Positions 55,947 to 64,000 of a stretch of 64,000 nucleotides of DNA are shown one piece after another. A program made the translations under genes and the position numbers. Below the pieces are notes generated by a model. The model was not told the DNA's origin and did no database searches. It was given only the letters and a program-made list of their open reading frames with translations. Positions within the stretch are counted from its first letter, which is position 1. Each line of letters begins with the position of its first letter. The stretch comes from an uncultured Microbacterium sp. (GTDB lineage Bacteria > Actinomycetota > Actinomycetes > Actinomycetales > Microbacteriaceae): the NCBI GenBank assembly GCA_913774665.1, contig CAJYHN010000004.1, positions 1 to 64,000 of the forward strand, in the 5' to 3' direction.

Positions 55947-58505
55947 TCAGCCGAGGCGACGCGGAAGTCTGGGGATGAGGAAAACGACGCCGGCGGCGAG
56001 CGCCCCGGCCAGCAGGCTCGCCGGCAGGACGGCGGGCAGACCCCCCACGCCGGGATCGGCGGGGGTCTGCGCCCCGGCCAGGGCGCCCGCGACGGCGCCC
56101 GACGCGACCGGGTCGGTGGCGCTCTGGGCGGTCCCCGCACCGGCGACGGCGCTCGAGCCGCCCGCCGACGCGGCACCGGCCGCGGCGGGGATGGTGCCCG
56201 AGGCGAGCGGACCCGACGCGGTGGGGGCCTTCGTCGCGGCCGGCGCGCTGGAGCGCACGAGACCGCCCTGAATGACGTTGGCGGCCACCACCGCCTGCTG
56301 GTGCCACGCGTCGGGGATCGGGGCGTACCCCACGGGTAGCTGACCGATGCTCGTGCCCGGCTGCTGCCCGTAGCCGGACGCGTACCGGATGAACGTGGCG
56401 TAGCTCGAGCGGGCCTTGGCATCCGTCATGTAGGGGTTCGCCGCCGCGTAGATGGGCAGGGTCAGCGGGTACGCCGCCGTGGCGCTGCGGGCGGAGTCGG
56501 AGCCGAAGTCGAAGCTCACCGTCTGGGTCTGCGCCGTCGGCGACACCATGGCCGAGGCGGCGGCCAGCATCGAGTCCGTCGAGACCGCGGTGAACTCCCC
56601 CGCCGGGTTCTTCAGGCGCGCCGAGACGATCTGATACTTCTCGGATGCCGCGCTGTCGGTCAGTCCGATGACCGCCTGGGATCCCTGCAGGCTGCGGGGC
56701 TCCTTGGTGTAGCGCGGCGGATTGCCGAGCTGATCCCACGAGCCCGAGATCTGCGCGTCTCCGCGAAGCGTGAGGTACCCCGAGGTGTCGAGGTCGTTCG
56801 TGTAGGGACGCCAGCCGATGACGTTGAGCTCGCCCGCCCCGCCCTTGACCGCCTCGCGCTTGGTGGGGTCGGACTTGGGGAAGGTATCGGTGGGCAGCTG
56901 CAGCGCCCCGTTCGGGTTGAGCTCGGGATTGGTGGAGCTGTACTTGTTGACCCGGGCACCCCAGGGGTCGGGCTCGCCGTTGAGAAAGGCCCGCGCGTTG
57001 GGGTCGGCGAGCACGTAGTTCCACATCGCCAGGGCCACGTCGGAGCGACCCTGGGTGACGAGCATGTCGGACACGCCCACGCCCGCGATGGACTGGTGGC
57101 GCCACTCCGGGTCGTTGATCGCGAGGAAGTCCTCGTCGAAGAGCAGGTTGCGCGGGTTGCTGCCGAGGTGACGGCGATCGGTCTCGGTCGGCAGCGCGTC
57201 GACGTAGGAGGACGTGAGGAGCTTCGCGATCAGGCGGGGCGTGAGGTTCATCGACGTGAACGGCAGGCCGGCGCGCCCCTTCTCTTCGTCGGTGGCCGTG
57301 GCCGCACTGGGGAAGCGGTCGATGGCGAAGGCGATCGTGACCGCGGACAGACCCACCGGGGCGTAGATCAGGTCGTCCGCGCCCTCGCCCGCGTAGGGGC
57401 GGGACGTCAGGGCGAGCGGTGCCGACGTGGTCGCGAGGTTGGCCGCGACCGTCGCGTCGGCCTCGTTGCTCGTGATCATGTTGTAGATGTCCCCGCCGTT
57501 GGCGCACAGCGCGGGCTGCCACGAGGAGATCGCCGACGACAGCAGTTCACTGCCCACCACCTGACGCTCGGCGGCGCCGATGCCGCAGGAGCTGCCGAGG
57601 GGGCGGAAGTCCAGCTTCACCGCGAGGTGGTGCTTCCAGCTGTCCCAGAACAGACCGGACTGATTGATGGACGACGACCCGTTGTCGGCCGTACCGCGCG
57701 GGATGATGACGAGCCAGCACGACTGTCCGCGCGTGGTGCCGTCCGTCGCACCGACGGGGCGGCCGCAGCCGAGGCCGCGGGACTGCACCGCCGTCTGCAC
57801 CTCGAACTTCGCGCTGCCCGTGCCGTCCGATCCCGAGCCCGCCCACGACACCTCGTTCGAGGTGTACTGCGAGAAGAACGGATTCTGGTTGACCGGGACG
57901 CGCGGACCGTCGACGAACTTCCCGTTCACGATGCGGTCGACCCGCTCGTTCTCGCCGTTGCGCACGGTGGAGGACTTGAAGGGGATCGCCGTCTCGCTCG
58001 GCTCGGTGACCCCCGTCCCCATGACCGTGTAGGGCTTGTCCTGCGTGGGGATCTCGTACCCCCACTCGCGCGCGCTCACGCGCCCCCCGCCGAAGGTGCC
58101 GCTCGCGCCGTACTGGCAGGTCGTGCGATCGGGGCGGGTGGGATCGTCGGGGTCGTCGCCCCAGCACTGCATGATCTGCAGGAAGTTCTCGCCGCCCGTC
58201 TGCTGGCTGGGCGGGGTGGAGCGTGCGGCGTTTTTCCACGAGACCGAGATGCCCTGGGCGCCCAGGCCTCGGGTCTGCGAGACCGAGACCTCGAGCTTCG
58301 GGAACGGCGCGTTCGCGGCATCCGGGTCGTACGCCCCTGCCGTGACGGTGGTGGCGCCCAGGTCTGCGGTGTCGTCGGCGGAGGCCGCGGGGGCGGGAAG
58401 CGCTCCCCCCGACATCGCGGTGAAGACGATGCCGGCGACAGCCGCGCCGGCCAGGACCGAGAAGAGGCCGCGGCGGGGGCGGTGATGAGGTGCTCGAAGA
58501 CGCAC
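55947..58505 (-). CDS. Large PstS-like surface protein with C-terminal anchor
   Basis: 852 residues from a GTG. Signal peptide, a ~650-residue extracellular region with features of binding proteins (DDLIYAPVGLSAVTIAFAID; SDMLVTQGRSDVALAMWNYV; four or more Cys), a ~70-residue Ala/Gly/Ser/Pro stalk (about 745-820), and a terminal helix with RLPRRLG. It should stand on the outer membrane surface. The first gene after a PHO-box promoter, it leads the surface module. No close characterised relative is known to me. Confidence 0.75.
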   Translation of the reverse strand: MRLRAPHHRPRRGLFSVLAGAAVAGIVFTAMSGGALPAPAASADDTADLGATTVTAGAYDPDAANAPFPKLEVSVSQTRGLGAQGISVSWKNAARSTPPSQQTGGENFLQIMQCWGDDPDDPTRPDRTTCQYGASGTFGGGRVSAREWGYEIPTQDKPYTVMGTGVTEPSETAIPFKSSTVRNGENERVDRIVNGKFVDGPRVPVNQNPFFSQYTSNEVSWAGSGSDGTGSAKFEVQTAVQSRGLGCGRPVGATDGTTRGQSCWLVIIPRGTADNGSSSINQSGLFWDSWKHHLAVKLDFRPLGSSCGIGAAERQVVGSELLSSAISSWQPALCANGGDIYNMITSNEADATVAANLATTSAPLALTSRPYAGEGADDLIYAPVGLSAVTIAFAIDRFPSAATATDEEKGRAGLPFTSMNLTPRLIAKLLTSSYVDALPTETDRRHLGSNPRNLLFDEDFLAINDPEWRHQSIAGVGVSDMLVTQGRSDVALAMWNYVLADPNARAFLNGEPDPWGARVNKYSSTNPELNPNGALQLPTDTFPKSDPTKREAVKGGAGELNVIGWRPYTNDLDTSGYLTLRGDAQISGSWDQLGNPPRYTKEPRSLQGSQAVIGLTDSAASEKYQIVSARLKNPAGEFTAVSTDSMLAAASAMVSPTAQTQTVSFDFGSDSARSATAAYPLTLPIYAAANPYMTDAKARSSYATFIRYASGYGQQPGTSIGQLPVGYAPIPDAWHQQAVVAANVIQGGLVRSSAPAATKAPTASGPLASGTIPAAAGAASAGGSSAVAGAGTAQSATDPVASGAVAGALAGAQTPADPGVGGLPAVLPASLLAGALAAGVVFLIPRLPRRLG

Positions 58506-58549
58506 GATGTCCCCTGTTCTCCGTCGACAGGGCCTGTCGACGGGTCGAA

Positions 58550-58591
58550 ATTATGGGCGGGTCATGACGGGGGGATGAACGAGCCGTCAAC
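58550..58591 (-). promoter_or_regulatory. PHO-box-like promoter of the surface module
   Basis: Read on the minus strand, three 11-nt units follow each other: GTTGACGGCTC, GTTCATCCCCC and CGTCATGACCC, the last two sharing TCAT with exact 11-nt spacing as in actinobacterial PhoP boxes. A CATAAT -10 box (58550-58555) follows at the right distance, 45 nt before the GTG of the large binding protein gene. It implies induction by phosphate starvation. Confidence 0.6.
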
Positions 58592-58663
58592 GACGCCTCG
58601 CGCGGGTGTTGCGGAGAGAATTTCTTGCAAAAGCCCCGGTCAGATGAGTTTCCAGGCACGTCA

Positions 58664-58689
58664 ACCACGCCTGCCGGAACAGGCGTGGT
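58664..58689 (-). terminator. Terminator after pstS
   Basis: A perfect 10-bp stem (ACCACGCCTG / CAGGCGTGGT) with a CCGGAA loop, 10 bp beyond the pstS stop. It separates pstC-pstA-pstS from the surface module, which has its own promoter. Confidence 0.75.
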
Positions 58690-58698
58690 CGCGTGGGC

Positions 58699-60318
58699 TC
58701 AGCGCCCGGCGGACCGCCGGGGGCGTCGCATCAGCAGCGGCGGCACGACGATCGCCCCGGCCAGCAGAACGGCCGCGACGGCCATGAGCACCGCGGGGGC
58801 TCCCGGAACCGGATCGGGGATGGAGAACGGAGCGGATGCCGCGGCCCGGCCGCCCCCCGCGGCCGCCCCCGACAGCAGATTGCCGTTCGCGTCGTACACC
58901 GCCTCGGTGGACGCCGCAGCCGGATCGACGGCGGTCGCCGCGGCCGCGCCGGCAGCTGCCCCCGTCGCGGTGGATGCCGCCGCCCCGGCCGCCGATCCCC
59001 CGTCACCGGATCCGGTCACGTCGGTGTCGGTCCCGGCGGCGCCGGCCGTTCCGCTGACGCACTGGTTGGGGCCCTGCTTGTCGCAGTCGGCCGGCTGGGG
59101 AGCCGTCTGCGCCAGACGGTTGTTGTCGAGCGAATCGCCGGGCTGGAAGGTGGGGTTGTTGCACGAGTTGATGTCGACGGTCTCCCCTTTCGCCCCCGGG
59201 ATACGCGTGATCTGCTCAGCCCCCGCCTGGACCAGGTTCATCGGCAGCGGGGAGTACCCAAGCTGCTCCGCTTGCTGCTGTCCCTCGCACAGCACGTATT
59301 TGGCGAAGGCACCGAGCGTCCGACCCTTGTCGGCATTGAACGTCCCGCCCTCCTGCGTGGGGACGATCATGTACGAATAGCTCGACAACGGGTAGGTGCG
59401 CGGGTCAGCGTTGTTGTACACGCCGTCGAGAATCTGGGTGAGGTAGTCGGCCGACGACGTGTTGGTGTTGATCTGCGCCTTGAGCATGGCGACGGCGACC
59501 GAGGACGCCGTGGGCTCGATGTAGTAACCGGCGGCGTTGAGCACCTTGGCGACCGGGAAGCCGGACTTCAGCGCATACGAGTACTCGACGTAGGTGATCG
59601 CGCCCTCACCGTAGTTCTGACCGACGTAGGCGGCGACGCCGAGCGAACCGCTCTGCAGCGTGGCGCCGAGATTGTCGGGAAACTGCGAGGTCATCCCGGT
59701 CGTCCAGATGTCGGGGTGCTGCTTGCTCATCCACATCGTGAACTGGGCCGTCGACCCCGAGCCGTCCGAACGGGCGACGCGCTGGATCTGCTTGTCGGGC
59801 ATGGCCAGGCCGGGGTTGTCGGCCTGAATCGCCGGGTCGTTCCAGTTGGTGATCTGACCCGCGAAGATCTTGGCGACCGTCGCGCCGGCCAGGCGCAAGT
59901 TGGTGACGCGCTTGCCGCCGATCTTGAGGTTGTACATGAAGGAGGTGCCACCGGCGACGATGGGCATGTAGGCGTACCCGCCGGCCGGGGGCTTCTCGGG
60001 CTGCGCGCCCTTCTCGGTCGGCTGCAGTTGGAAGGGGATCTCGCTGATGGCGAAGTCGACGGTGCGGTTGATGAAGTCGTTGCGTCCCGCGGTGGAGCCG
60101 AGGCCGCGATAGTCCACGGTCATGGCGTAGTTGGACTGCACGTTACGTCGCCACTGGTCGAGGGCGTTCTGCGACCAGGTCGAGCCGGAGCCCGAGATGT
60201 TGGCGTAGGGTGCGTCGGCAGCGACGGCGGCGGGCGCACCCCCTCCGGCGCCGACGACACCGGCGATCAGGAGCGCCGTGAGAGCGGTCGCGACGAGGCG
60301 GATACGGCGGGGGATCAC
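58699..60318 (-). CDS. pstS: PstS phosphate-binding protein with C-terminal membrane anchor
   Basis: 539 residues from a GTG overlapping the pstA stop. Signal peptide without lipobox, PstS binding domain with SGSGSTWSQNALDQWRRN, AISEIPFQ and RSDGSGSTAQFTMWM (phosphate-binding Arg and Ser/Thr), then a ~90-residue Ala/Gly-rich stalk and a terminal helix with RRPRRSAGR. Most actinobacterial PstS proteins are N-terminal lipoproteins of ~370 residues, so the reversed anchor and stalk are unusual. It delivers phosphate to PstCA. Confidence 0.93.
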   Translation of the reverse strand: MIPRRIRLVATALTALLIAGVVGAGGGAPAAVAADAPYANISGSGSTWSQNALDQWRRNVQSNYAMTVDYRGLGSTAGRNDFINRTVDFAISEIPFQLQPTEKGAQPEKPPAGGYAYMPIVAGGTSFMYNLKIGGKRVTNLRLAGATVAKIFAGQITNWNDPAIQADNPGLAMPDKQIQRVARSDGSGSTAQFTMWMSKQHPDIWTTGMTSQFPDNLGATLQSGSLGVAAYVGQNYGEGAITYVEYSYALKSGFPVAKVLNAAGYYIEPTASSVAVAMLKAQINTNTSSADYLTQILDGVYNNADPRTYPLSSYSYMIVPTQEGGTFNADKGRTLGAFAKYVLCEGQQQAEQLGYSPLPMNLVQAGAEQITRIPGAKGETVDINSCNNPTFQPGDSLDNNRLAQTAPQPADCDKQGPNQCVSGTAGAAGTDTDVTGSGDGGSAAGAAASTATGAAAGAAAATAVDPAAASTEAVYDANGNLLSGAAAGGGRAAASAPFSIPDPVPGAPAVLMAVAAVLLAGAIVVPPLLMRRPRRSAGR

Positions 60319-61664
60319 GGGTTCTCCTGGGCGGGGCTCGGGTGGGACGAAGGCGCGGGGCGCGGGGGATCATCGACGGTCGTCTCGGACGGGGAAGCCA
60401 GGGCGGCGGCCGCGGCCATCGCGGCACGGCGCTCGATGCGGGCGAGGTCGTCGAGCGAGGCGGCGGCCCTCGCGCGGCGGCGCCGCGGGCTCAGCTGACC
60501 GGGGCCCTTGCCCCCGATAGCGCGCGCGACGACGAACAGCACGAGGACGAGGGCGATGAGGGTCGCGGCGGCGCCGAAGCCGCGGGCGATCATCGTGGGT
60601 TCGGGCGATTTGACCATGTCGAACACCTGCAGCGGCAGCGAGATCATCGCCCCCTGGAAGGGGTTGGTGTTCATCACCGCAGTCACCCCCGAGGTCAGCA
60701 GCACGGGCGAGGTCTCGCCCACGCCGCGGGCCGTCCCGAGGATCACGGCGGTAGCCAGTCCCGACCGCGAGGTCGGCAGCACGACCGTCCAGACCGTCCG
60801 CCAGCGCGAGGCACCCAAGGCGTACGAGGCCTCGCGCAGGTTCCCCGGCACGAGCCGCAGGACGACGTCCGAGGCGCGGATGATGATCGGCAGCATCATC
60901 ACCGTGATGGCGAGGGATGCCGCGAAGCCCGACCGCTCCTGGGTCACCAGCGTGATGACGGCGGCATAGATGAACAGACCCGCGACGATCGACGGCAGCG
61001 CGGTCATGGCATCCGAGATGGTCCGGACGAGCCGGGCGAAGCGGCCCCCGATCTCGTTCATGAAGACCGCGGTGGCGATGCCGAGGGGGACCGCGATCGC
61101 GAGCGCGATCGAGATCTGGACGAGCGTGCCGACGATGGCGTGGGCGATGCCGCCGGTGGTGAGGGGGTCGAGCGGACCGGCGAACTTCATCGTCTCGACG
61201 AAGAAGTTGAGGTGGGTGACGGCGTCGAACCCGCGGATGAGGGTGAACACGACGACGAACACCAGAGCGGCCAGCAGGAGGGCGCCCGCGCTGTACAGCA
61301 GCGCCGTCATGACCCGGTCGGCGACCTCGAGACGGTCGGCGCGCAGGATGATCAGCAGCGCATAGATCGCGATGAAGGCCAGGTAGGCGACGACCGCCCA
61401 GCCGATCGCGCCGGTCATCGGCGTCAGCCATCCGAAGAGCAGGGTCGCCACGGCGAGCGCGGCGCACAGGGCGCCGACGAGGTTGAACCGTTCCTCGGCG
61501 GGCACCCCGCGGACCCGGCGCCGGGGTCCGATTGGTTCCGTTCCCGGGTCGGGCAGGACGGTGCGTCCCCGGCTGGGCGTCCGCACCGACGCCGTGGCGA
61601 TGACGCGGGTCACGTCGTCGGGGGCGGCCTCGCAAGCGGGGGCGAGGGTGGCATCCAGGGTCAT
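60315..61664 (-). CDS. pstA: Phosphate ABC transporter permease PstA
   Basis: 449 residues from the ATG at 61664, one base after the pstC stop. The core permease has six helices with the EAA loop EASYALGASRWRTVWTVVLP and GTARGVGETSPVLLT. Extra features are a ~65-residue N-terminal region plus two additional hydrophobic helices before the core, and a ~60-residue Ala/Arg-rich cytoplasmic tail; usual PstA is ~300 residues. It forms the channel with PstC. Confidence 0.95.
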   Translation of the reverse strand: MTLDATLAPACEAAPDDVTRVIATASVRTPSRGRTVLPDPGTEPIGPRRRVRGVPAEERFNLVGALCAALAVATLLFGWLTPMTGAIGWAVVAYLAFIAIYALLIILRADRLEVADRVMTALLYSAGALLLAALVFVVVFTLIRGFDAVTHLNFFVETMKFAGPLDPLTTGGIAHAIVGTLVQISIALAIAVPLGIATAVFMNEIGGRFARLVRTISDAMTALPSIVAGLFIYAAVITLVTQERSGFAASLAITVMMLPIIIRASDVVLRLVPGNLREASYALGASRWRTVWTVVLPTSRSGLATAVILGTARGVGETSPVLLTSGVTAVMNTNPFQGAMISLPLQVFDMVKSPEPTMIARGFGAAATLIALVLVLFVVARAIGGKGPGQLSPRRRRARAAASLDDLARIERRAAMAAAAALASPSETTVDDPPRPAPSSHPSPAQENP

Positions 61665-61665
61665 G

Positions 61666-62715
61666 TCATCCCTCGCTCTGCGCACCGGAGCGCGATCGGG
61701 CAACGATGGAGGAAGCGGTGAAGTTGATGATCAGGGTGATCACGAACAGGGTGAGACCCGCCGCCATGAGCGCCGAGAGGCCGAACTGGCTGGACTCGCC
61801 GTACCGCAGGGCGATGAGGGCCGAGATCGAGTTCGACCCCTTGCTCAGTACCTCCCAGTTGATGGTGAAGATGGGCGAGATGATCATGTACACCGCGATC
61901 GTCTCGCCGAGCGCGCGACCGAGGCCCAGCATCGTGCCGCCGATGATCCCCCCGCGACCGAAGGGCAGCACGACCGTACGGATCATCCCCCAGCGGGTCG
62001 ACCCCAGGGCCAGCGCCCCCTCGCGCTCGCCGATCGGGGCCTGAGAGAAGGCCTCGCGCATCACCGACGTCTGGGTCGGCGCCACCATCAGGGCCACGAC
62101 GATCCCCGCGATGAACGCCGACGAGGTGAATTCCCCCGCGGCGGTCGTGCGTGCGCCGCCCGGGTCGGTGACGGCGAAGATCGGGATCCAGGCGAAGTAG
62201 TACGAAATCCATTGCGCGACGGGGATCACCGCCGCCTGCAGGAAGAACACCCCCCACAGGCCGTAGACAACGCTGGGGACGGCGGCCATCAGGTCGACGA
62301 GCGTGATGAGCGCCGACCTCAGGCGGGGGGCGGCGATCTCGGAGATGAGCAGGGCCGTCCCCAGCGCGAGCGGCACCGAGAAGGCCATCGCGACGAGAGC
62401 GATCGACACCGTGCCGAACAGCACGGCGACGATGCCGAACGAACCCGCCTCGGGGTTCCACTCCTGCGTCCAGAAGAACGAGGGACCCGCGATCGCGAGG
62501 GCCTCGCTGCTGCGCAGTCCCAGGAACACGCCGACGGCGAGCATGATCGCGACGGTGATCCCACCGGCCGCATAGCAGGTGACGCGGAAGATCGCGTCGC
62601 CGCCTGAGGGACGCGTCCGCAGCTCGCGAGCGGAGACGTCGGAGCCAGGAGCGGTCGGCGAGGGCTCGGCCGCGCGCAGCAGCTCGGTGAGCTCGTCAGG
62701 ACCGGCGCTGGTCAT
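61666..62715 (-). CDS. pstC: Phosphate ABC transporter permease PstC
   Basis: 349 residues; six helices in the permease core with the EAA loop EGALALGSTRWGMIRTVVLP and LGRALGETIAVYMI. The ATG has GAGGGGAG upstream. It is the first gene of the locus, 179 bp after a PASTA kinase gene on the same strand, with a PHO-box-like sequence in the gap. Confidence 0.95.
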   Translation of the reverse strand: MTSAGPDELTELLRAAEPSPTAPGSDVSARELRTRPSGGDAIFRVTCYAAGGITVAIMLAVGVFLGLRSSEALAIAGPSFFWTQEWNPEAGSFGIVAVLFGTVSIALVAMAFSVPLALGTALLISEIAAPRLRSALITLVDLMAAVPSVVYGLWGVFFLQAAVIPVAQWISYYFAWIPIFAVTDPGGARTTAAGEFTSSAFIAGIVVALMVAPTQTSVMREAFSQAPIGEREGALALGSTRWGMIRTVVLPFGRGGIIGGTMLGLGRALGETIAVYMIISPIFTINWEVLSKGSNSISALIALRYGESSQFGLSALMAAGLTLFVITLIINFTASSIVARSRSGAQSEG

Positions 62716-62815
62716 GCGGCTCCCCTCGGTGGACGCGCGCGAACGCGCGGGAGGATGGTCTCATCGGGCTTCCTGAGAACACGGACCGGCGGCGGGTTCC
62801 GGCCGGATCCTCGAC

Positions 62816-62848
62816 AGCGTGAGGTCCGAAGGTGAACGACGGGCCACC
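62816..62848 (-). promoter_or_regulatory. PHO-box-like sequence upstream of pstC
   Basis: Three consecutive 11-nt units on the minus strand, GGTGGCCCGTC, GTTCACCTTCG and GACCTCACGCT; the middle one closely matches the actinobacterial PhoP unit (G-T/G-TCA-YYY-R-S-G). It is 100 nt before the pstC start. The outer units are weaker, and no clear -10 box follows. Confidence 0.45.
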
Positions 62849-62894
62849 AGCCGAGGAAGGACGCTTGGCCGTGATGTGAGCGAGGTCGAGACGC

Positions 62895-64000
62895 TCACGG
62901 CGTCGGCTCCCCCGTGGGAGTCGGGGTCGGACGCGACGGCGTCGGACTCGCGGTGGCAGCCGGCGTGACCGGGTCGCCGGCGAGGACGAGCGTGACCCGT
63001 GCGCCGCGCCGCACGCGCGTGGCGACCGGGGGCTCGGCATCCATCACCGTCCCGGGCCGGGCCGACGCGGTCGGCACCCGCCGCAATGCGATCTCGAGAC
63101 CCGCGGATGCCACGGTGTACTGCGCGTCATCGGCACCGCGTCCGCGGATCTCGGGGACGACGGTGAAGCCGCTTGCGACCGTCAGCGTCACGGCCGAGCC
63201 GGGCGGCACCTGCTCGCCCGGAGCGGGGGTGAGGGCGAGGACCGTCCCCGCCGGACGGGGGTCGTCCGAGGTGAGGGGAGGGGCGACCGCGCTCAGCCCC
63301 ACGGCGGCCAGGACCGCACGCGCCTCGTCCAGGCTCAGCCCCGCCAGCTCGGGGACGGCGACGCGGGACGGCGACTGCTCGACGACGGGGGCGACCGTGG
63401 CGATGGGCGGGGGCGACGCGACGGGTGAGGGCATTGCGGCGCTCGCCGTGGGGACGACGGCGCCGTCCTGTGCCTCGACGGGACCGCCACGGGGAAGCAG
63501 TGCGAAGACGAGCACCGCGATCAGAACGGCGGCTCCCGTCAGCAGTGCCCACAGGGCCGGTGACGATGCTCTGCTCGTCTCACGGACCGGCGGGGCGACC
63601 GCGGCGGGGAGCACGCGGGTGGCCGCGGGGCTCGGGGATGGTGGGGGCGCGGCCGGCTCGATCGGCGCCACCGGCGACCGCGGCGGGCCGGTCGTCGCCG
63701 CGACCAGTGCCGCGCGCATCTCTGCAGCCGACGCGAACCGGTCGTCGGGGTCCTTCAGCAGGGCGCGCACGACCACCCGGTCGAGGGCGGCGGGCACACC
63801 CCGCACGCGCACCGAGACCGTCGGCGGCACCGACGCGAGGTGCGCGCGAACGGTGTCCTCGGTGCGCGAGCGCACGAAGGGCGGCTCCCCCACGAGCGCC
63901 ACGTGCAGCAGACCACCCACCTGATACAGGTCGCCCGCAACACCGACGGGATCGCCCCGCAACTGCTCGGGCGAAGCGTAGGACGGGTTGCCGACAATCC
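62895..64000 (-). CDS. Ser/Thr protein kinase with PASTA repeats (5' end outside window)
   Basis: At least 367 residues of the C-terminal part. It opens within the kinase domain at IVGNPSYASPEQLRGD and DLYQVGGLLHVALVGEPPF, then helix XI (LLKDPDDRFASAAEM), a Pro-rich juxtamembrane region, a membrane helix (LWALLTGAAVLIAVLVFALL), and two PASTA repeats (VPELAGLSLDEARAVLAAVG; VVPEIRGRGADDAQYTVASA), ending in a Pro/Thr tail. It would sense cell-wall fragments and phosphorylate growth regulators. The N-terminal kinase lobe lies beyond position 64000. Confidence 0.9.
   Translation of the reverse strand, partial: IVGNPSYASPEQLRGDPVGVAGDLYQVGGLLHVALVGEPPFVRSRTEDTVRAHLASVPPTVSVRVRGVPAALDRVVVRALLKDPDDRFASAAEMRAALVAATTGPPRSPVAPIEPAAPPPSPSPAATRVLPAAVAPPVRETSRASSPALWALLTGAAVLIAVLVFALLPRGGPVEAQDGAVVPTASAAMPSPVASPPPIATVAPVVEQSPSRVAVPELAGLSLDEARAVLAAVGLSAVAPPLTSDDPRPAGTVLALTPAPGEQVPPGSAVTLTVASGFTVVPEIRGRGADDAQYTVASAGLEIALRRVPTASARPGTVMDAEPPVATRVRRGARVTLVLAGDPVTPAATASPTPSRPTPTPTGEPTP

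Overview
The window is about 70% GC, almost fully coding, rich in GTG starts and 4-bp GTGA/ATGA gene overlaps, and has several leaderless promoters (a TANNNT -10 box 6-7 nt before the start codon). Gene content (MesX/MesD methionine synthase, compact Tad pilus genes, bifunctional PBP with PASTA repeats, Mqo, ThrE-type exporter, PASTA kinase) points to an aerobic actinobacterium, most likely Microbacteriaceae (Microbacterium-like). I see no phage, transposon or CRISPR array.

Layout. 0-5.4 kb: secreted HExxH protein; LysR regulator divergent from mesX-mesD (folate-independent methionine synthesis); aldo/keto reductase. 5.3-9.7 kb: Lrp regulator divergent from an EamA exporter, molybdopterin oxidoreductase, orphan PAS histidine kinase. 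9.7-13.6 kb: MMPL transporter with nicotinamidase, two membrane proteins. 13.7-16.2 kb: tRNA-Thr, deoC, TAP-type lipoprotein hydrolase. 16.1-21 kb: holB-tmk-topA. 21-24 kb: reduced Tad pilus operon. 24.2-33.4 kb: acs, PAP2, ridA, DUF4177, PBP, metallophosphoesterase, an LPLTG surface protein with thioester-domain-like motifs. 33.5-40.7 kb: tRNA-Pro, HAD phosphatase, siderophore reductase, FadR regulator, galE, tdk, mqo, asd. 40.8-46.7 kb: plus-strand block (nitrilase / frameshifted permease / GntR, then an AAA ATPase coupled to a TPR membrane protein) lying between asd and lysC. 46.7-49.6 kb: lysC with an internal beta-subunit start, and a threonine/serine exporter.

49.6-62.7 kb is the most unusual part: a phosphate-transport locus ordered pstC-pstA-pstS-[six surface-protein genes]-pstB. 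The inserted genes encode two further periplasmic-binding-protein-like proteins, a WxL-like secreted protein, a DUF916 (WxL-interacting-like) membrane protein, a paralogue of its membrane-proximal domain, and a sortase-fold protein in which the catalytic His and Cys appear replaced. A sequence resembling a PhoP (PHO) box lies before pstC and another before the surface module, so the whole set is predicted to be induced by phosphate starvation. I propose a membrane-anchored, cell-wall-associated phosphate-scavenging apparatus. The window ends inside a PASTA Ser/Thr kinase gene.

At sequence level, the 7-mer GGCATCC/GGATGCC is strongly over-represented on both strands, in coding DNA and in the stems of several intergenic inverted repeats.
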